Below are positions 45,443 through 54,276 of a DNA stretch of 64,000 nucleotides, piece by piece. The notes beneath the pieces were generated by a model. It ran no database searches. It had not been told where the DNA came from and saw only the letters and a program-made list of their open reading frames with translations. Positions within the stretch are counted from its first letter, which is position 1, and each line of letters starts with the position of its first letter. The stretch comes from Pectobacterium sp013449375 (GTDB lineage: Bacteria; Pseudomonadota; Gammaproteobacteria; Enterobacterales; Enterobacteriaceae): assembly GCF_048593165.1 (NCBI RefSeq), contig NZ_CP184271.1, one strand, 5' to 3'. Position numbers and translations under genes: made by a program.

Positions 45443-46299
45443 TCCAGCTCTCCCTTTTTGTTCAGCAGGCGGGCTGTGCGGTAGTAGATAAACAGCAGCA
45501 CGCCCATGACCAACGTCAGGCAGATGCTGGTGGCCGCACCAAACGGCCAGTCGCGGATGTTGAGGAACTGGCTTTTAATGACGTTACCGATCAGCAAATT
45601 CTTGGCACCGCCCATCAGGTCGGCAACGAAGAACAAGCCCATGGCAGGCAGCAGCACCAGCAGGCAGCCGGCGATAATCCCCGGCATGGTGAGCGGGATC
45701 ACCACGCGAGTAAAGGTCTGCCATTTATTCGCCCCCAGATCGCGGGCGGCTTCCAGATAGGATTTATCGAGCTTTTCAATGCTGGAGTAGAGCGGCAGCA
45801 CCATGAAAGGCAGCAGGATATAAATCAGGCCGAGAATCACGGCTTCGGAGGTGTACATGATCCGTAGCGGCGTATCAATCAGGCCAGTCCAGAGCAGAAA
45901 TTCATTCAGATGGCCGCGCGTACTGAGAAAGATTTTTAGCCCGTAAATGCGGATTAGCGAGTTGGTCCAAAACGGCACAATCAGCAGAAATAGCATCAAC
46001 GGCTGAATTTTTTTCGGTAAGCGCGCCAGAATAAAAGCAAACGGATAGCCCAGCAGCAGGCAACAGAGCGTGGCGATAACGGCCATATTCAGCGAATGCA
46101 GCAGGACGGAAGCATAAAGCGGATCGGCCAGTCGCGTATAGTTTTCCAGCGTAAAGACCAGGCTGACGAAATGCGTGTCATCGCGCGTCAGAAAACTGGT
46201 GCCGATAATCATCAGGTTGGGCAGGAAAACGAACAGCACCAGCCAGGCAACGATGAGTGTGATAATGGTGTTTTGAAAGCGTTTACGCGACTTCTTCAT
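45439..46299 (-). CDS. potB: spermidine/putrescine ABC transporter permease PotB
   Basis: A 286-residue permease partner of PotC: FVFLPNLMIIGTSFLTRDD, FWTNSLIRIYGLKIFLSTRG, and the EAA loop LEAARDLGANKWQTFTRVVIPLTMPGI. The ATG at 46299 follows GGGAGG at about 12 bases; a TTG four codons upstream abuts that motif and is less likely. It overlaps potA by 17 bases. Confidence 0.95.
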   Translation of the reverse strand: MKKSRKRFQNTIITLIVAWLVLFVFLPNLMIIGTSFLTRDDTHFVSLVFTLENYTRLADPLYASVLLHSLNMAVIATLCCLLLGYPFAFILARLPKKIQPLMLFLLIVPFWTNSLIRIYGLKIFLSTRGHLNEFLLWTGLIDTPLRIMYTSEAVILGLIYILLPFMVLPLYSSIEKLDKSYLEAARDLGANKWQTFTRVVIPLTMPGIIAGCLLVLLPAMGLFFVADLMGGAKNLLIGNVIKSQFLNIRDWPFGAATSICLTLVMGVLLFIYYRTARLLNKKGELE

Positions 46300-47413
46300 C
46301 GTGCAGGACAACCTCCCAGCTTTCCACCCAGGTGACGTCGACTTTCTGGTTGAGTGAATGATCGAAGTCGGGATCGTCTTCGTTAAAGAACTCGCTGACC
46401 ATGACCATCTTGCCGCTTTCCAACTCGATGTTGGATTCCAACGTCATGCCTTTATAGTTGCGCTCGCGCACGTAACCCACCATGCCTTCCGCCTGCATAC
46501 CGTCGGCCAGTTCTTCGACGCGTAAATCTTCCGGCCGCAGCAGTACGTTGAGGTGTTGGCCGACGGTGACCGGAAAGCTTGCGGTGATAACGCACTCATG
46601 GCCTTCGACCTGAGCGCGCACCCGCTGTTCGTCCAACGGCTCCAGCACGATGGCATCAAAGATATTGATTTCACCGATAAAGCTGGCGACGAACAGGTTT
46701 TTCGGCTCTTCGTAGATCTCACGCGGCGTGCCGTCTTGCTCAATACGTCCGTCGCGCATCACCACGATACGGTCGGACATGGTCAGTGCTTCTTCCTGAT
46801 CGTGCGTGACGAAAATAAAGGTGATACCCAGCTTACGTTGCAGCGCCTTCAATTCGTTCTGCATCTGCTTACGCAGCTTATAATCGAGCGCGGACAGGGA
46901 TTCATCCAGCAACAGAACCTTCGGCTGATTAACGACGGCGCGGGCGATGGCTACGCGCTGTTGCTGACCGCCGGACAACTGGTGCGGACGGCGCTGTGCC
47001 AGTTCCTCTAACTGCACCATTTTCAGCGCGTCAATCACGCGTGGCGTAATCTCTGTGGCGGGCGTTTTCTGCATGCGCAGGCCAAACGCCACGTTCTCAA
47101 ACACGCTGAGGTGAGGAAACAGGGCATAACTTTGAAATACGGTATTAACGTGCCGCTGCTCGGCGGGCTGATGGGTGATGTCCTGCTTTTCCAGCATTAC
47201 GTTGCCGCTATCGACCGTTTCCAGACCGGCAATCAGGCGCAGTACGGTGGTTTTGCCACAGCCGGATGGCCCGAGGATCGTCAGAAACTCACCGTTATTA
47301 ATGGTGAGATTAAAATGGGAAATGATGTCTTTGCCATCAAAGCTTTTATGGACGTTGAGCAATTCAATGACCGGCATATCAATGGCCGGCATAGTTAGGG
47401 CGTTTTCTTTCAT
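46283..47413 (-). CDS. potA: spermidine/putrescine ABC transporter ATPase PotA
   Basis: A 376-residue ABC ATPase. Walker A GPSGCGKTT is at 48-56, signature HQLSGGQQQRVAIARA, Walker B VLLLDESLSALD, then a C-terminal TOBE regulatory domain (LNVLLRPEDLRVEELADG). It drives polyamine import and heads the potABCD operon. It is divergent from pepT across a 370-base spacer. Confidence 0.97.
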   Translation of the reverse strand: MKENALTMPAIDMPVIELLNVHKSFDGKDIISHFNLTINNGEFLTILGPSGCGKTTVLRLIAGLETVDSGNVMLEKQDITHQPAEQRHVNTVFQSYALFPHLSVFENVAFGLRMQKTPATEITPRVIDALKMVQLEELAQRRPHQLSGGQQQRVAIARAVVNQPKVLLLDESLSALDYKLRKQMQNELKALQRKLGITFIFVTHDQEEALTMSDRIVVMRDGRIEQDGTPREIYEEPKNLFVASFIGEINIFDAIVLEPLDEQRVRAQVEGHECVITASFPVTVGQHLNVLLRPEDLRVEELADGMQAEGMVGYVRERNYKGMTLESNIELESGKMVMVSEFFNEDDPDFDHSLNQKVDVTWVESWEVVLHDEEVA

Positions 47414-47783
47414 TAAGGTCGGGCTCTATTTCCTGATTTGGCCGACCAACGGTATCGCCGTTGCATCGTACCAAGGGTTATCACCTTTCAGACAGCGTGC
47501 GCAGTTAAGGGCGGCATTTTACGGGAAACGTTGCTTAACGCCAACTTGTGTGGCCCCACTTCCGGCCGATTGACGACTGAACGGTGGTGATTCAGTCACT
47601 GAATTAGCGAAAATGTTTCTTAATTGTTACCTTATTGGGTCATTACTCGTGACCTCGTGGCCGCTTTTGGACCTGAATTCTGGTATGACGATTTGTTAAA
47701 TCGGGAAAAAGCTGACCTGACGCAATATCTACCGCGGTAGCCCTATCCATAATGCCTTTCAGGGTTCAGGGGGCATAAATAAG
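47414..47783. other. divergent potA-pepT spacer with two palindromes
   Basis: No gene was found. Two perfect palindromes stand out: TTCAGTCACTGAA (47591-47603) and CTACCGCGGTAG (47729-47740). Either could be a regulator site; neither matches an operator I can name. No convincing FNR box was found for pepT. Confidence 0.4.
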
Positions 47784-49016
47784 ATGGATAAATTACTCGA
47801 CAGATTTTTGAACTACGTTTCATTTGATACACAGTCTAAATCCGGTGTCCGGCATGTGCCGAGCACTGACGGTCAACTGAAACTGGCGCGTGCGTTGCAG
47901 CAAGAATTGCTCGATCTGGGATTTGAACAGGTTGTACTCAGCAAGCAGGGCTGCCTGATGGCGACGCTTCCGGCTAACGTTGCCTGGCCCGTTCCGGCTA
48001 TCGGCTTTATTTCACATATGGATACGTCGCCAGATTTTAGCGGTAAAAATGTGAATCCGCAGATTCTGGAAAACTACCGTGGCGGCGATATTGCCCTAGG
48101 GGTGGGGGACGAAGTGCTGTCACCGGTGATGTTCCCAGTGTTACACCAGTTACTGGGGCAGACGCTGATTACCACCGATGGCAAAACGCTTCTGGGGGCT
48201 GATGATAAAGCAGGGATTGCGGAAATTATGACCGCGTTGGTGCGCCTGAAAAAAAGCCAGCTCCCGCACGGCGATATTCGCGTTGCCTTTACGCCTGATG
48301 AAGAAATTGGCAAGGGCGCGCAATTTTTTGATGTGAAAGCGTTTAACGCACAGTGGGCCTATACCGTGGACGGCGGCGGTGTTGGCGAACTGGAGTATGA
48401 GAATTTTAACGCTGCTTCGGTTCAGGTGAAAATTGTGGGTAACAATGTGCATCCCGGTAGCGCCAAAGGCGTGATGGTGAACGCACTGACGCTCGCTTCT
48501 CGCTATCACCAGCAGGTGCCGGAGAGCCAATCGCCGGAGCAAACGGACGGCTATCAGGGGTTCTACCACCTTCACAGCATGAAAGGCTCTGTGGAGCGTG
48601 CGGATTTGCATTACATCGTTCGGGATTTTGACCGCAACGGCTTTGAGCAGCGCAAGCAGACGATGTTGGATATTGCGGAAAAAGTCGGCGCGGGGCTGCA
48701 CCCGGATTGCTACATTGAGGTTACGATTACCGATACCTATTACAACATGCGTGAGCAGGTTGAGCAGCATCCGCACATTATTGCGCTGGCGCAGCAGGCG
48801 ATGCGGGATTGCGATATTGAGCCGAATATGAAACCGATTCGTGGCGGCACTGACGGCGCACATCTGTCATTTCAGGGGCTACCGTGCCCGAACCTGTTTA
48901 CCGGCGGCTACAACTATCATGGCAAACACGAATTTGTCACGCTGGAAGGCATGGAAAAGGCGGTCTCTGTGATTATGCGTATTGCGGAACTGACGGCGCT
49001 GCGGGCAAAGCCGTAA
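47784..49016 (+). CDS. pepT: peptidase T (tripeptidase)
   Basis: A 410-residue M20B zinc aminopeptidase that releases the N-terminal residue of tripeptides. Metal ligands are seen in AIGFISHMDTSPDFSG (His near 78), LLGADDKAGIAEI (Asp near 140) and FTPDEEIGKGAQFF (Glu near 173). RGGTDGAHLSFQGLPCPNLFTGG and YHGKHEFVTLEGMEKAV match E. coli PepT. It starts at ATG 47784; a GGGGG stretch lies 11 bases upstream. The converging roxA gene follows. Confidence 0.96.
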   Translation: MDKLLDRFLNYVSFDTQSKSGVRHVPSTDGQLKLARALQQELLDLGFEQVVLSKQGCLMATLPANVAWPVPAIGFISHMDTSPDFSGKNVNPQILENYRGGDIALGVGDEVLSPVMFPVLHQLLGQTLITTDGKTLLGADDKAGIAEIMTALVRLKKSQLPHGDIRVAFTPDEEIGKGAQFFDVKAFNAQWAYTVDGGGVGELEYENFNAASVQVKIVGNNVHPGSAKGVMVNALTLASRYHQQVPESQSPEQTDGYQGFYHLHSMKGSVERADLHYIVRDFDRNGFEQRKQTMLDIAEKVGAGLHPDCYIEVTITDTYYNMREQVEQHPHIIALAQQAMRDCDIEPNMKPIRGGTDGAHLSFQGLPCPNLFTGGYNYHGKHEFVTLEGMEKAVSVIMRIAELTALRAKP

Positions 49017-49037
49017 CGCTTCTATTCTATAGAGACG

Positions 49038-49064
49038 AATAAGGCGGGAATATCCCGCCTTATT
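49038..49064. terminator. bidirectional hairpin between pepT and roxA
   Basis: AATAAGGCGGGA (49038-49049) is the exact inverse complement of TCCCGCCTTATT (49053-49064), a 12-pair stem over three bases between convergent genes. Confidence 0.75.
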
Positions 49065-49093
49065 ATGGTGCAAACCGCTATTCAGGCTTGGCC

Positions 49094-50215
49094 TTAATCC
49101 GCGAAGTACCAGTAGCCGCTGTTGATCAGCACCGTAAGTTGCGCGAGGAAGGACGGGTCGTCCAGTGCATCGCCCAGTTGCTCCGCATCGATGGTCGGGT
49201 GCTCTGCCAACGTAAACAACGCCGCCTTGTGTGTGCTATTCACTTTCTCTCCGTTAACGAAGCAGCTATCCCCAACGCAGATGACTCGCAGGCCGCCTAA
49301 ACGGCGCAGTGGCTCACCTTGTTGCAGGTATTCATACACTTCGCCCGCCTGATAAGGTGGCTCCGGTGGTGAAAGATCAAGCTCGTGGCGGGATTGGGAA
49401 ATAAACTCACCGAACCAATTCTGGAAATGCTCAGGTTGTTGCACCAAATCCAGCATCATTTTTTGCAGCGCATCCAGTTCTTGCGGCAGCACGCTGGCGA
49501 TATGCTCACGAGAGAGAATCTCGGGATCGCTGTAGCGATGGCTGCCAAGCTCACGTGAAAGCACATAATCCGCAAAGCCGCTGACCAGCTCGCGTGCATT
49601 TGGCGCACGGAAGCCCACAGAATAGTTCAGCGAGTCCTCCAGCGAATAACCTTCATGTGGGAAACCTGGTGGAATATAAATGATATCGCCCGGTTCCAGC
49701 TCTTCATCAATAATCGCGTCAAACGGCTCGACTTGTAGCAGGTCTGGGTGGGGGCAGTGCTGCTTCATCGGTATTTTTTCACCGATGCGCCAGCGGCGAC
49801 GTCCCGTTCCCTGAATGATGAACACATCATACTGATCCAAGTGCGGCCCTACGCCACCGCCGGGAACAGAAAATGAAATCATCAAATCATCAGTACGCCA
49901 GTCCGGCAGTTGGCGAAATGGCTGCATCAAGGCAGAAGAAGGCTCATGCCAGTGATCGACCGCCTGTACCAGCAGTGACCAGTTACTTTCCCCCAGATGA
50001 TCATAGCTCTCGAAAGGGCCGTGGCTGACTTGCCAGCGTCCGTTCTGATGGCTGACCAGACGGCTATCGACCTCGTTTTCCAACGCCAGACCAGCGAGTT
50101 CATCAGGTGAAATCGGATCGATAAAATGCGTGAAGCCGCCTTTAATCAGGAGTGGGCGCTTTTGCCAGTAGTTCGCTAAAAAATCCTGCCAGTCGAGATT
50201 GAGCTGATAGTCCAT
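49094..50215 (-). CDS. roxA: ribosomal protein L16 arginine hydroxylase RoxA (YcfD)
   Basis: A 373-residue JmjC-type Fe(II)/2-oxoglutarate oxygenase that hydroxylates an Arg of ribosomal protein L16. Iron ligands are in GVGPHLDQYDVFIIQ (HxD) and IPPGFPHEGYSLED (distal His). A dimerisation and winged-helix part ends with FGDALEDPSF-like (LGDALDDPSFLAQL) and SGYWYFAD. It matches E. coli YcfD closely and keeps its place between pepT and phoQ. Confidence 0.95.
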   Translation of the reverse strand: MDYQLNLDWQDFLANYWQKRPLLIKGGFTHFIDPISPDELAGLALENEVDSRLVSHQNGRWQVSHGPFESYDHLGESNWSLLVQAVDHWHEPSSALMQPFRQLPDWRTDDLMISFSVPGGGVGPHLDQYDVFIIQGTGRRRWRIGEKIPMKQHCPHPDLLQVEPFDAIIDEELEPGDIIYIPPGFPHEGYSLEDSLNYSVGFRAPNARELVSGFADYVLSRELGSHRYSDPEILSREHIASVLPQELDALQKMMLDLVQQPEHFQNWFGEFISQSRHELDLSPPEPPYQAGEVYEYLQQGEPLRRLGGLRVICVGDSCFVNGEKVNSTHKAALFTLAEHPTIDAEQLGDALDDPSFLAQLTVLINSGYWYFAD

Positions 50216-50350
50216 ACCGTTTTCCAGAAACTCGTTTTTGAGGAAATGACTGTTCTTGAAGACATGATTTTTCTTGAAATAATCAGTATTTTAAAACAAT
50301 CCGCATTGTGGCAATAAGTATAGCGGAAGCATCGCGCGCTGTACTGCCTT

Positions 50351-51805
50351 TCACCCCTCATTCTGACTCAGGTTCTGGCGGGAGAAAATGGCTTCGACTC
50401 GGGCACCGCCCAGTGTGCTGTCGCTGATGAGGATCTCACCTTGATACTGTTCGATAATTTCGACGGCCACGGCGAGGCCGATACCTTGTCCGGGACGCAT
50501 GCGGTCAGCACGCTGCCCTCGCAGGAAAATCATTTCGCGCTTACTCTCAGGGATACCGGGGCCGTCGTCATCAACAATCAGATGCAGTTTGTGATCGGAG
50601 TATTGCACGCTAATCTCGACAAACTCCAGACAGTATTTACAGGCGTTATCAAGAATATTGCCCATTACTTCCATGAAATCATTCTTCTCACCGACAAAGG
50701 TCAGTTCGGGCGGAATATCGAGCGTCAGCACGACGCCTTTGCGTTGGTACACCTTGTTCAGCGCGGAACACAGGCCATCCAGCAGCGCAGGAACCGAGTG
50801 CACTTCGCGTATCAGTAAATTATGTTCGGAGCGTACGCTGGCGCGATGCAGGTAATAGCCAATCTGCTGCGAAATACGGCTAATCTGCGCCAGCATAATA
50901 GGCTCAGCCTGATCGATAGTGATCTCTTTACCGGTACGCAGCGCGCGTAATGTGGTCTGCAAAACGGCCAGCGGTGTTTTCAAACTGTGAGTGAGGTCAG
51001 TGAGCGTCGTGCGGTACTTATGGTAGCGCTGGCGTTCATTATTCAGCAGAATATTCAGGTTTTTCACCAGACTGAACAACTCACGCGGTGGATTTTCATC
51101 CAGCTGTTCGCGCGTGCCTTTTTCCAGCTCGGCGATCTGTTTTACCAAATGCTGAATGGGACGTAGGCTCCAGTGGGCGCCCAGCCACAACAGCGGAAGC
51201 ACCAGCAGAAGGTTGGCGATTAACACATAACTGAACCATTCCCATACGACGTCTTGTTGTTGAAGCTCCTGTGGAATGCGATCGACAACAACAATAGTGA
51301 TGGAGGGAAGATGATCGGTCTTCGGATAAACGTTCACGGCGATGGAGTGCGTGAGCGCATTGCTTTGTGTGCCGTTCAGCGCTCGCAGGCTGCTCAGTAG
51401 TAAGGTATTACCCGTTAATACCGCGCTGCTGGTATCGGTGTCGGTATCCAATTCATGATAGGCCGTTTTGTTCAGCCACTCAGGTTTGATCAGCGCTTCT
51501 AGCTCAGGAACGTGCTTTTCACGCCAGATCATGTTGCCGTGTTCATCATATATCAATACCAGTGTAGGAAAATTGATATCAACGTCGGGCGGCGTGATGA
51601 TATTCAGTTGGTTATCGCGCCACTGTGCAAGGCTGTAGTAGAGGTTACTCTCGCCGCGTAGCAAGCGGAATGAAGTTTTATCAAAGTTGACGCTATAGCC
51701 GATAATGGCGACGACGCCATAGGCTAACGACAACGCCAGCACAATGGCCGCAGTTGCGAGTAAAAAACGAATACGAAGCGAGAAGGGCAGCTTCTTATCA
51801 CTCAT
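50351..51805 (-). CDS. phoQ: sensor histidine kinase PhoQ
   Basis: 484 residues: TM1 (about 13-36), a periplasmic sensor domain (about 40-190), TM2 (about 190-212), HAMP, the phospho-accepting His 273 in TLTDLTHSLKTPLAVLQ, and an ATPase domain with NILDNACKYC and DDDGPGIP. It senses low divalent cations in the periplasm and phosphorylates PhoP. The periplasmic acidic cluster of E. coli PhoQ (EDDDDAE) is replaced at about 144-150 by NGTQSNA. The start overlaps the phoP stop by four bases. Confidence 0.96.
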   Translation of the reverse strand: MSDKKLPFSLRIRFLLATAAIVLALSLAYGVVAIIGYSVNFDKTSFRLLRGESNLYYSLAQWRDNQLNIITPPDVDINFPTLVLIYDEHGNMIWREKHVPELEALIKPEWLNKTAYHELDTDTDTSSAVLTGNTLLLSSLRALNGTQSNALTHSIAVNVYPKTDHLPSITIVVVDRIPQELQQQDVVWEWFSYVLIANLLLVLPLLWLGAHWSLRPIQHLVKQIAELEKGTREQLDENPPRELFSLVKNLNILLNNERQRYHKYRTTLTDLTHSLKTPLAVLQTTLRALRTGKEITIDQAEPIMLAQISRISQQIGYYLHRASVRSEHNLLIREVHSVPALLDGLCSALNKVYQRKGVVLTLDIPPELTFVGEKNDFMEVMGNILDNACKYCLEFVEISVQYSDHKLHLIVDDDGPGIPESKREMIFLRGQRADRMRPGQGIGLAVAVEIIEQYQGEILISDSTLGGARVEAIFSRQNLSQNEG

Positions 51806-52491
51806 ACTGAGCCTGACGGCGTATCAATATCAAAACGATATCCTTGTCCACGCACGGTCGTGATCACATCAGGTGCCTCTGCTTGCTGAATTTTCTTACG
51901 CAGTCGCCCCATTAGCACGTCGATGGTATGACTTTCCCGCAGTTCTGCATCCGGATACAGCTGTAGCATCAGCGATTCTTTGCTGACAACCTTGCCTTTG
52001 TTACGAATCAGCGTCTCGATAATAGTGTATTCGAACGCGGTGAGCTTGATAGGCGATCCGTGGATTACCAGCTCACGGCGTGACAGGTCGATCTCAAGGG
52101 GCGGCAGGCTGATGACCTGCGATGCCAGCCCGCTGTTGCGTCGCATCAGCGCTTGCAGGCGCGCAACGACCTCTTCCATATGGAACGGTTTTGTCACGTA
52201 ATCGTCCGCCCCGGCTTCCAGTACGGCAACTTTGTCCTGCCAGCCCTCACGTGCCGTCAGCACCAGAATCGGGAGTTTGACCTGATGCGCGCGCCAGCGA
52301 CGGATCATGCTCATGCCATCTTCATCGGGTAACCCGAGATCGATAATGGCGATGTCCGGCATATTCTCATGCAGAAAATAATCCGCTTCTTTGGCGTCAG
52401 ACGCAGCGTCAACCTGATGCCCCATTTCGATCATCTGAACGGTTAAATGGTGGCGCAATAATACATTATCTTCAACGACCAGAATCCGCAT
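51802..52491 (-). CDS. phoP: response regulator PhoP
   Basis: A 229-residue OmpR-family regulator. The receiver domain has the phospho-accepting Asp 51 in IIDLGLPDEDGM and the conserved Lys in VTKPFHMEEV. The C-terminal winged helix contains LTAFEYTIIETLIRNKGKVVSKESLM and TVRGQGYRFD. It governs low-Mg2+ and, in plant pathogens, virulence-related genes. The C-terminus is six residues longer than E. coli PhoP. A PhoP box upstream predicts autoregulation. Confidence 0.97.
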   Translation of the reverse strand: MRILVVEDNVLLRHHLTVQMIEMGHQVDAASDAKEADYFLHENMPDIAIIDLGLPDEDGMSMIRRWRAHQVKLPILVLTAREGWQDKVAVLEAGADDYVTKPFHMEEVVARLQALMRRNSGLASQVISLPPLEIDLSRRELVIHGSPIKLTAFEYTIIETLIRNKGKVVSKESLMLQLYPDAELRESHTIDVLMGRLRKKIQQAEAPDVITTVRGQGYRFDIDTPSGSV

Positions 52492-52626
52492 CGTTATATC
52501 CTCTGTCGAATAGATAGGATCATATTTATGGAAATATTTTTATGTATCCTATCTTTCATCTGCCACGTATGTCGCTCCCGCGTATCAACATTATACGCAG
52601 AGAACGTTATTTATTTTATTTGTTAA

Positions 52627-52660
52627 ATTATCCACAGGGAGAATAAACCGGATTTAAACG
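52627..52660 (-). promoter_or_regulatory. PhoP box and -10 of the phoPQ promoter
   Basis: On the reverse strand CGTTTA-AATCC-GGTTTA (52660-52644) fits the direct-repeat PhoP box (T/G)GTTTA-N5-(T/G)GTTTA with one mismatch. Eleven bases on is GATAAT (52632-52627), the spacing typical of PhoP-activated promoters, giving a leader of about 130 bases. Confidence 0.8.
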
Positions 52661-52740
52661 GGCTGAAAATGCTTGGTCTTATACAAAATTGGCGGGCAGG
52701 GCGCCCGCCAGAGAGAGGTCACGTTCGGGTTTGAGAACGG

Positions 52741-54111
52741 TTATTTCAGGTCATCGACCATTGCGATAGCGCGGCCGATGTAGTTGGCTGGTGTCATGGC
52801 CTTCAGCCGCGTTTTTTCCGCTTCAGGTAATGCCAGACCATCGATAAATTCCTGAATACCCGCGGCATCGACGCGTTTACCGCGCGTCAGCTCTTTCAAT
52901 TTCTCGTACGGCTTTTCAATCCCGTAACGGCGCATGACCGTTTGGATCGGTTCTGCCAGCACTTCCCAGTTGTGATCCAGTTCGTCAGCCAGACGATCGC
53001 GGTTCACCTCCAGTTTGCTGATGCCTTTCATAGTGGCCTGATACGCAATCAGCGCATAGCCCACACCTACGCCCAGATTACGCAGCACGGTGGAGTCGGT
53101 GAGGTCACGCTGCCAGCGAGAAACCGGCAGCTTGCTGGCCAGATGCGCCAGAACGGCGTTCGCCAGACCCAGATTGCCTTCTGAGTTTTCGAAGTCAATC
53201 GGGTTCACTTTATGCGGCATGGTGGAGGAACCGATTTCGCCAGCAATCGTTTTCTGCTTGAAGTGATTCAGCGCGATGTAGCCCCAGATATCACGATCAA
53301 AGTCGATCAAAATCGTGTTGAAACGCGCGATGCAATCGAACAACTCGGCGATGTAATCGTGCGGCTCGATCTGCGTGGTATACGGGTTCCAGTTGATGCC
53401 CAGTGAGGTGACAAAGCTTTCGCTAAACTGGTGCCAGTCCACTTCTGGGTAGGCAGCCAGATGGGCGTTATAGTTACCGACGGCGCCATTAATTTTGCCG
53501 AGAATCTCAACTTGTTGCAGTTGACGATACTGACGCTCCATGCGGTAGGCCACGTTAGCGAACTCTTTACCGATGGTGGAGGGCGTGGCTGGTTGACCGT
53601 GTGTGCGAGAAAGCAGCGGGATATCGCGGTATTCCTGCGCCAGCGTTTTCAGCGCATCAATGATTTGACGCCAGTGCGGCAGGATGACGTCGCGGCGAGC
53701 GGTATCGAGCATCAGCGCGTGAGACAGGTTGTTGATATCTTCTGACGTACAAGCGAAGTGGATGAATTCGTTGACGGCGTGCAGCGCAGGAATGGCGGCC
53801 ACCTTTTCTTTCAGGAAGTATTCAACGGCTTTCACGTCGTGGTTGGTCGTACGCTCAATGGTTTTAATGCGTGCCGCATCTTCTTCACTGAATTCGGCGA
53901 CAATTTTATCAAGGAAAGCGTTTGCGTCCGCGTCAAATGCAGGAACTTCCTGGATCTCTGCACAGGCTGCCAGTTTTTGCAGCCAACGTACTTCAACCTG
54001 CACACGGAATTTCAGCAAACCGAATTCGCTGAAAATGGCGCGCAACGTGCTGACTTTATCGCCGTAGCGTCCATCAATTGGGGAAACGGCGGTCAGTGAG
54101 GATAATTCCAT
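52741..54111 (-). CDS. purB: adenylosuccinate lyase
   Basis: A 456-residue enzyme for two steps of purine synthesis (SAICAR to AICAR, adenylosuccinate to AMP). MELSSLTAVSPIDGRYGDK, the catalytic SRTHGQPATPSTIGKE and the fumarase/aspartase signature GSSTMPHKVNPIDFEN are intact. The ATG at 54111 has GGAG nine bases upstream. Codons 62-67 contain a PurR operator, as in E. coli purB. It follows hflD after a 165-base spacer with AT-rich tandem repeats. Confidence 0.97.
   Translation of the reverse strand: MELSSLTAVSPIDGRYGDKVSTLRAIFSEFGLLKFRVQVEVRWLQKLAACAEIQEVPAFDADANAFLDKIVAEFSEEDAARIKTIERTTNHDVKAVEYFLKEKVAAIPALHAVNEFIHFACTSEDINNLSHALMLDTARRDVILPHWRQIIDALKTLAQEYRDIPLLSRTHGQPATPSTIGKEFANVAYRMERQYRQLQQVEILGKINGAVGNYNAHLAAYPEVDWHQFSESFVTSLGINWNPYTTQIEPHDYIAELFDCIARFNTILIDFDRDIWGYIALNHFKQKTIAGEIGSSTMPHKVNPIDFENSEGNLGLANAVLAHLASKLPVSRWQRDLTDSTVLRNLGVGVGYALIAYQATMKGISKLEVNRDRLADELDHNWEVLAEPIQTVMRRYGIEKPYEKLKELTRGKRVDAAGIQEFIDGLALPEAEKTRLKAMTPANYIGRAIAMVDDLK
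53912..53927. promoter_or_regulatory. intragenic PurR operator of purB
   Basis: On the coding strand ACGCAAACGCTTTCCT fits the PurR consensus ACGCAAACGTTTTCnT with one mismatch, within codons 62-67 of purB. E. coli purB is known to carry its operator at these same codons, where PurR acts as a roadblock. Confidence 0.75.
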
Positions 54112-54133
54112 CGCAAGCAACTCCTGAGATTGG

Positions 54134-54214
54134 TTTCAATAACGATTAATTTCAATAACGATCAATTTTAATAAAAACTATTAATTTCAATAAAAACAAT
54201 GATTTAAATAACGG
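54134..54214. repeat. AT-rich imperfect tandem repeat upstream of purB
   Basis: About five units of 15-19 bases built on TTTCAATAACGATTAA: TTTCAATAACGATCAA, TTTTAATAAAAACTATTAA, TTTCAATAAAAACAATGAT and a partial unit. It fills half of the hflD-purB spacer. Confidence 0.75.
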
Positions 54215-54276
54215 CAACCGATTTTGTGACGCTGGCGTGAATCACACCAGCGTCAGTCATAGCGGCAAGAATAGCA

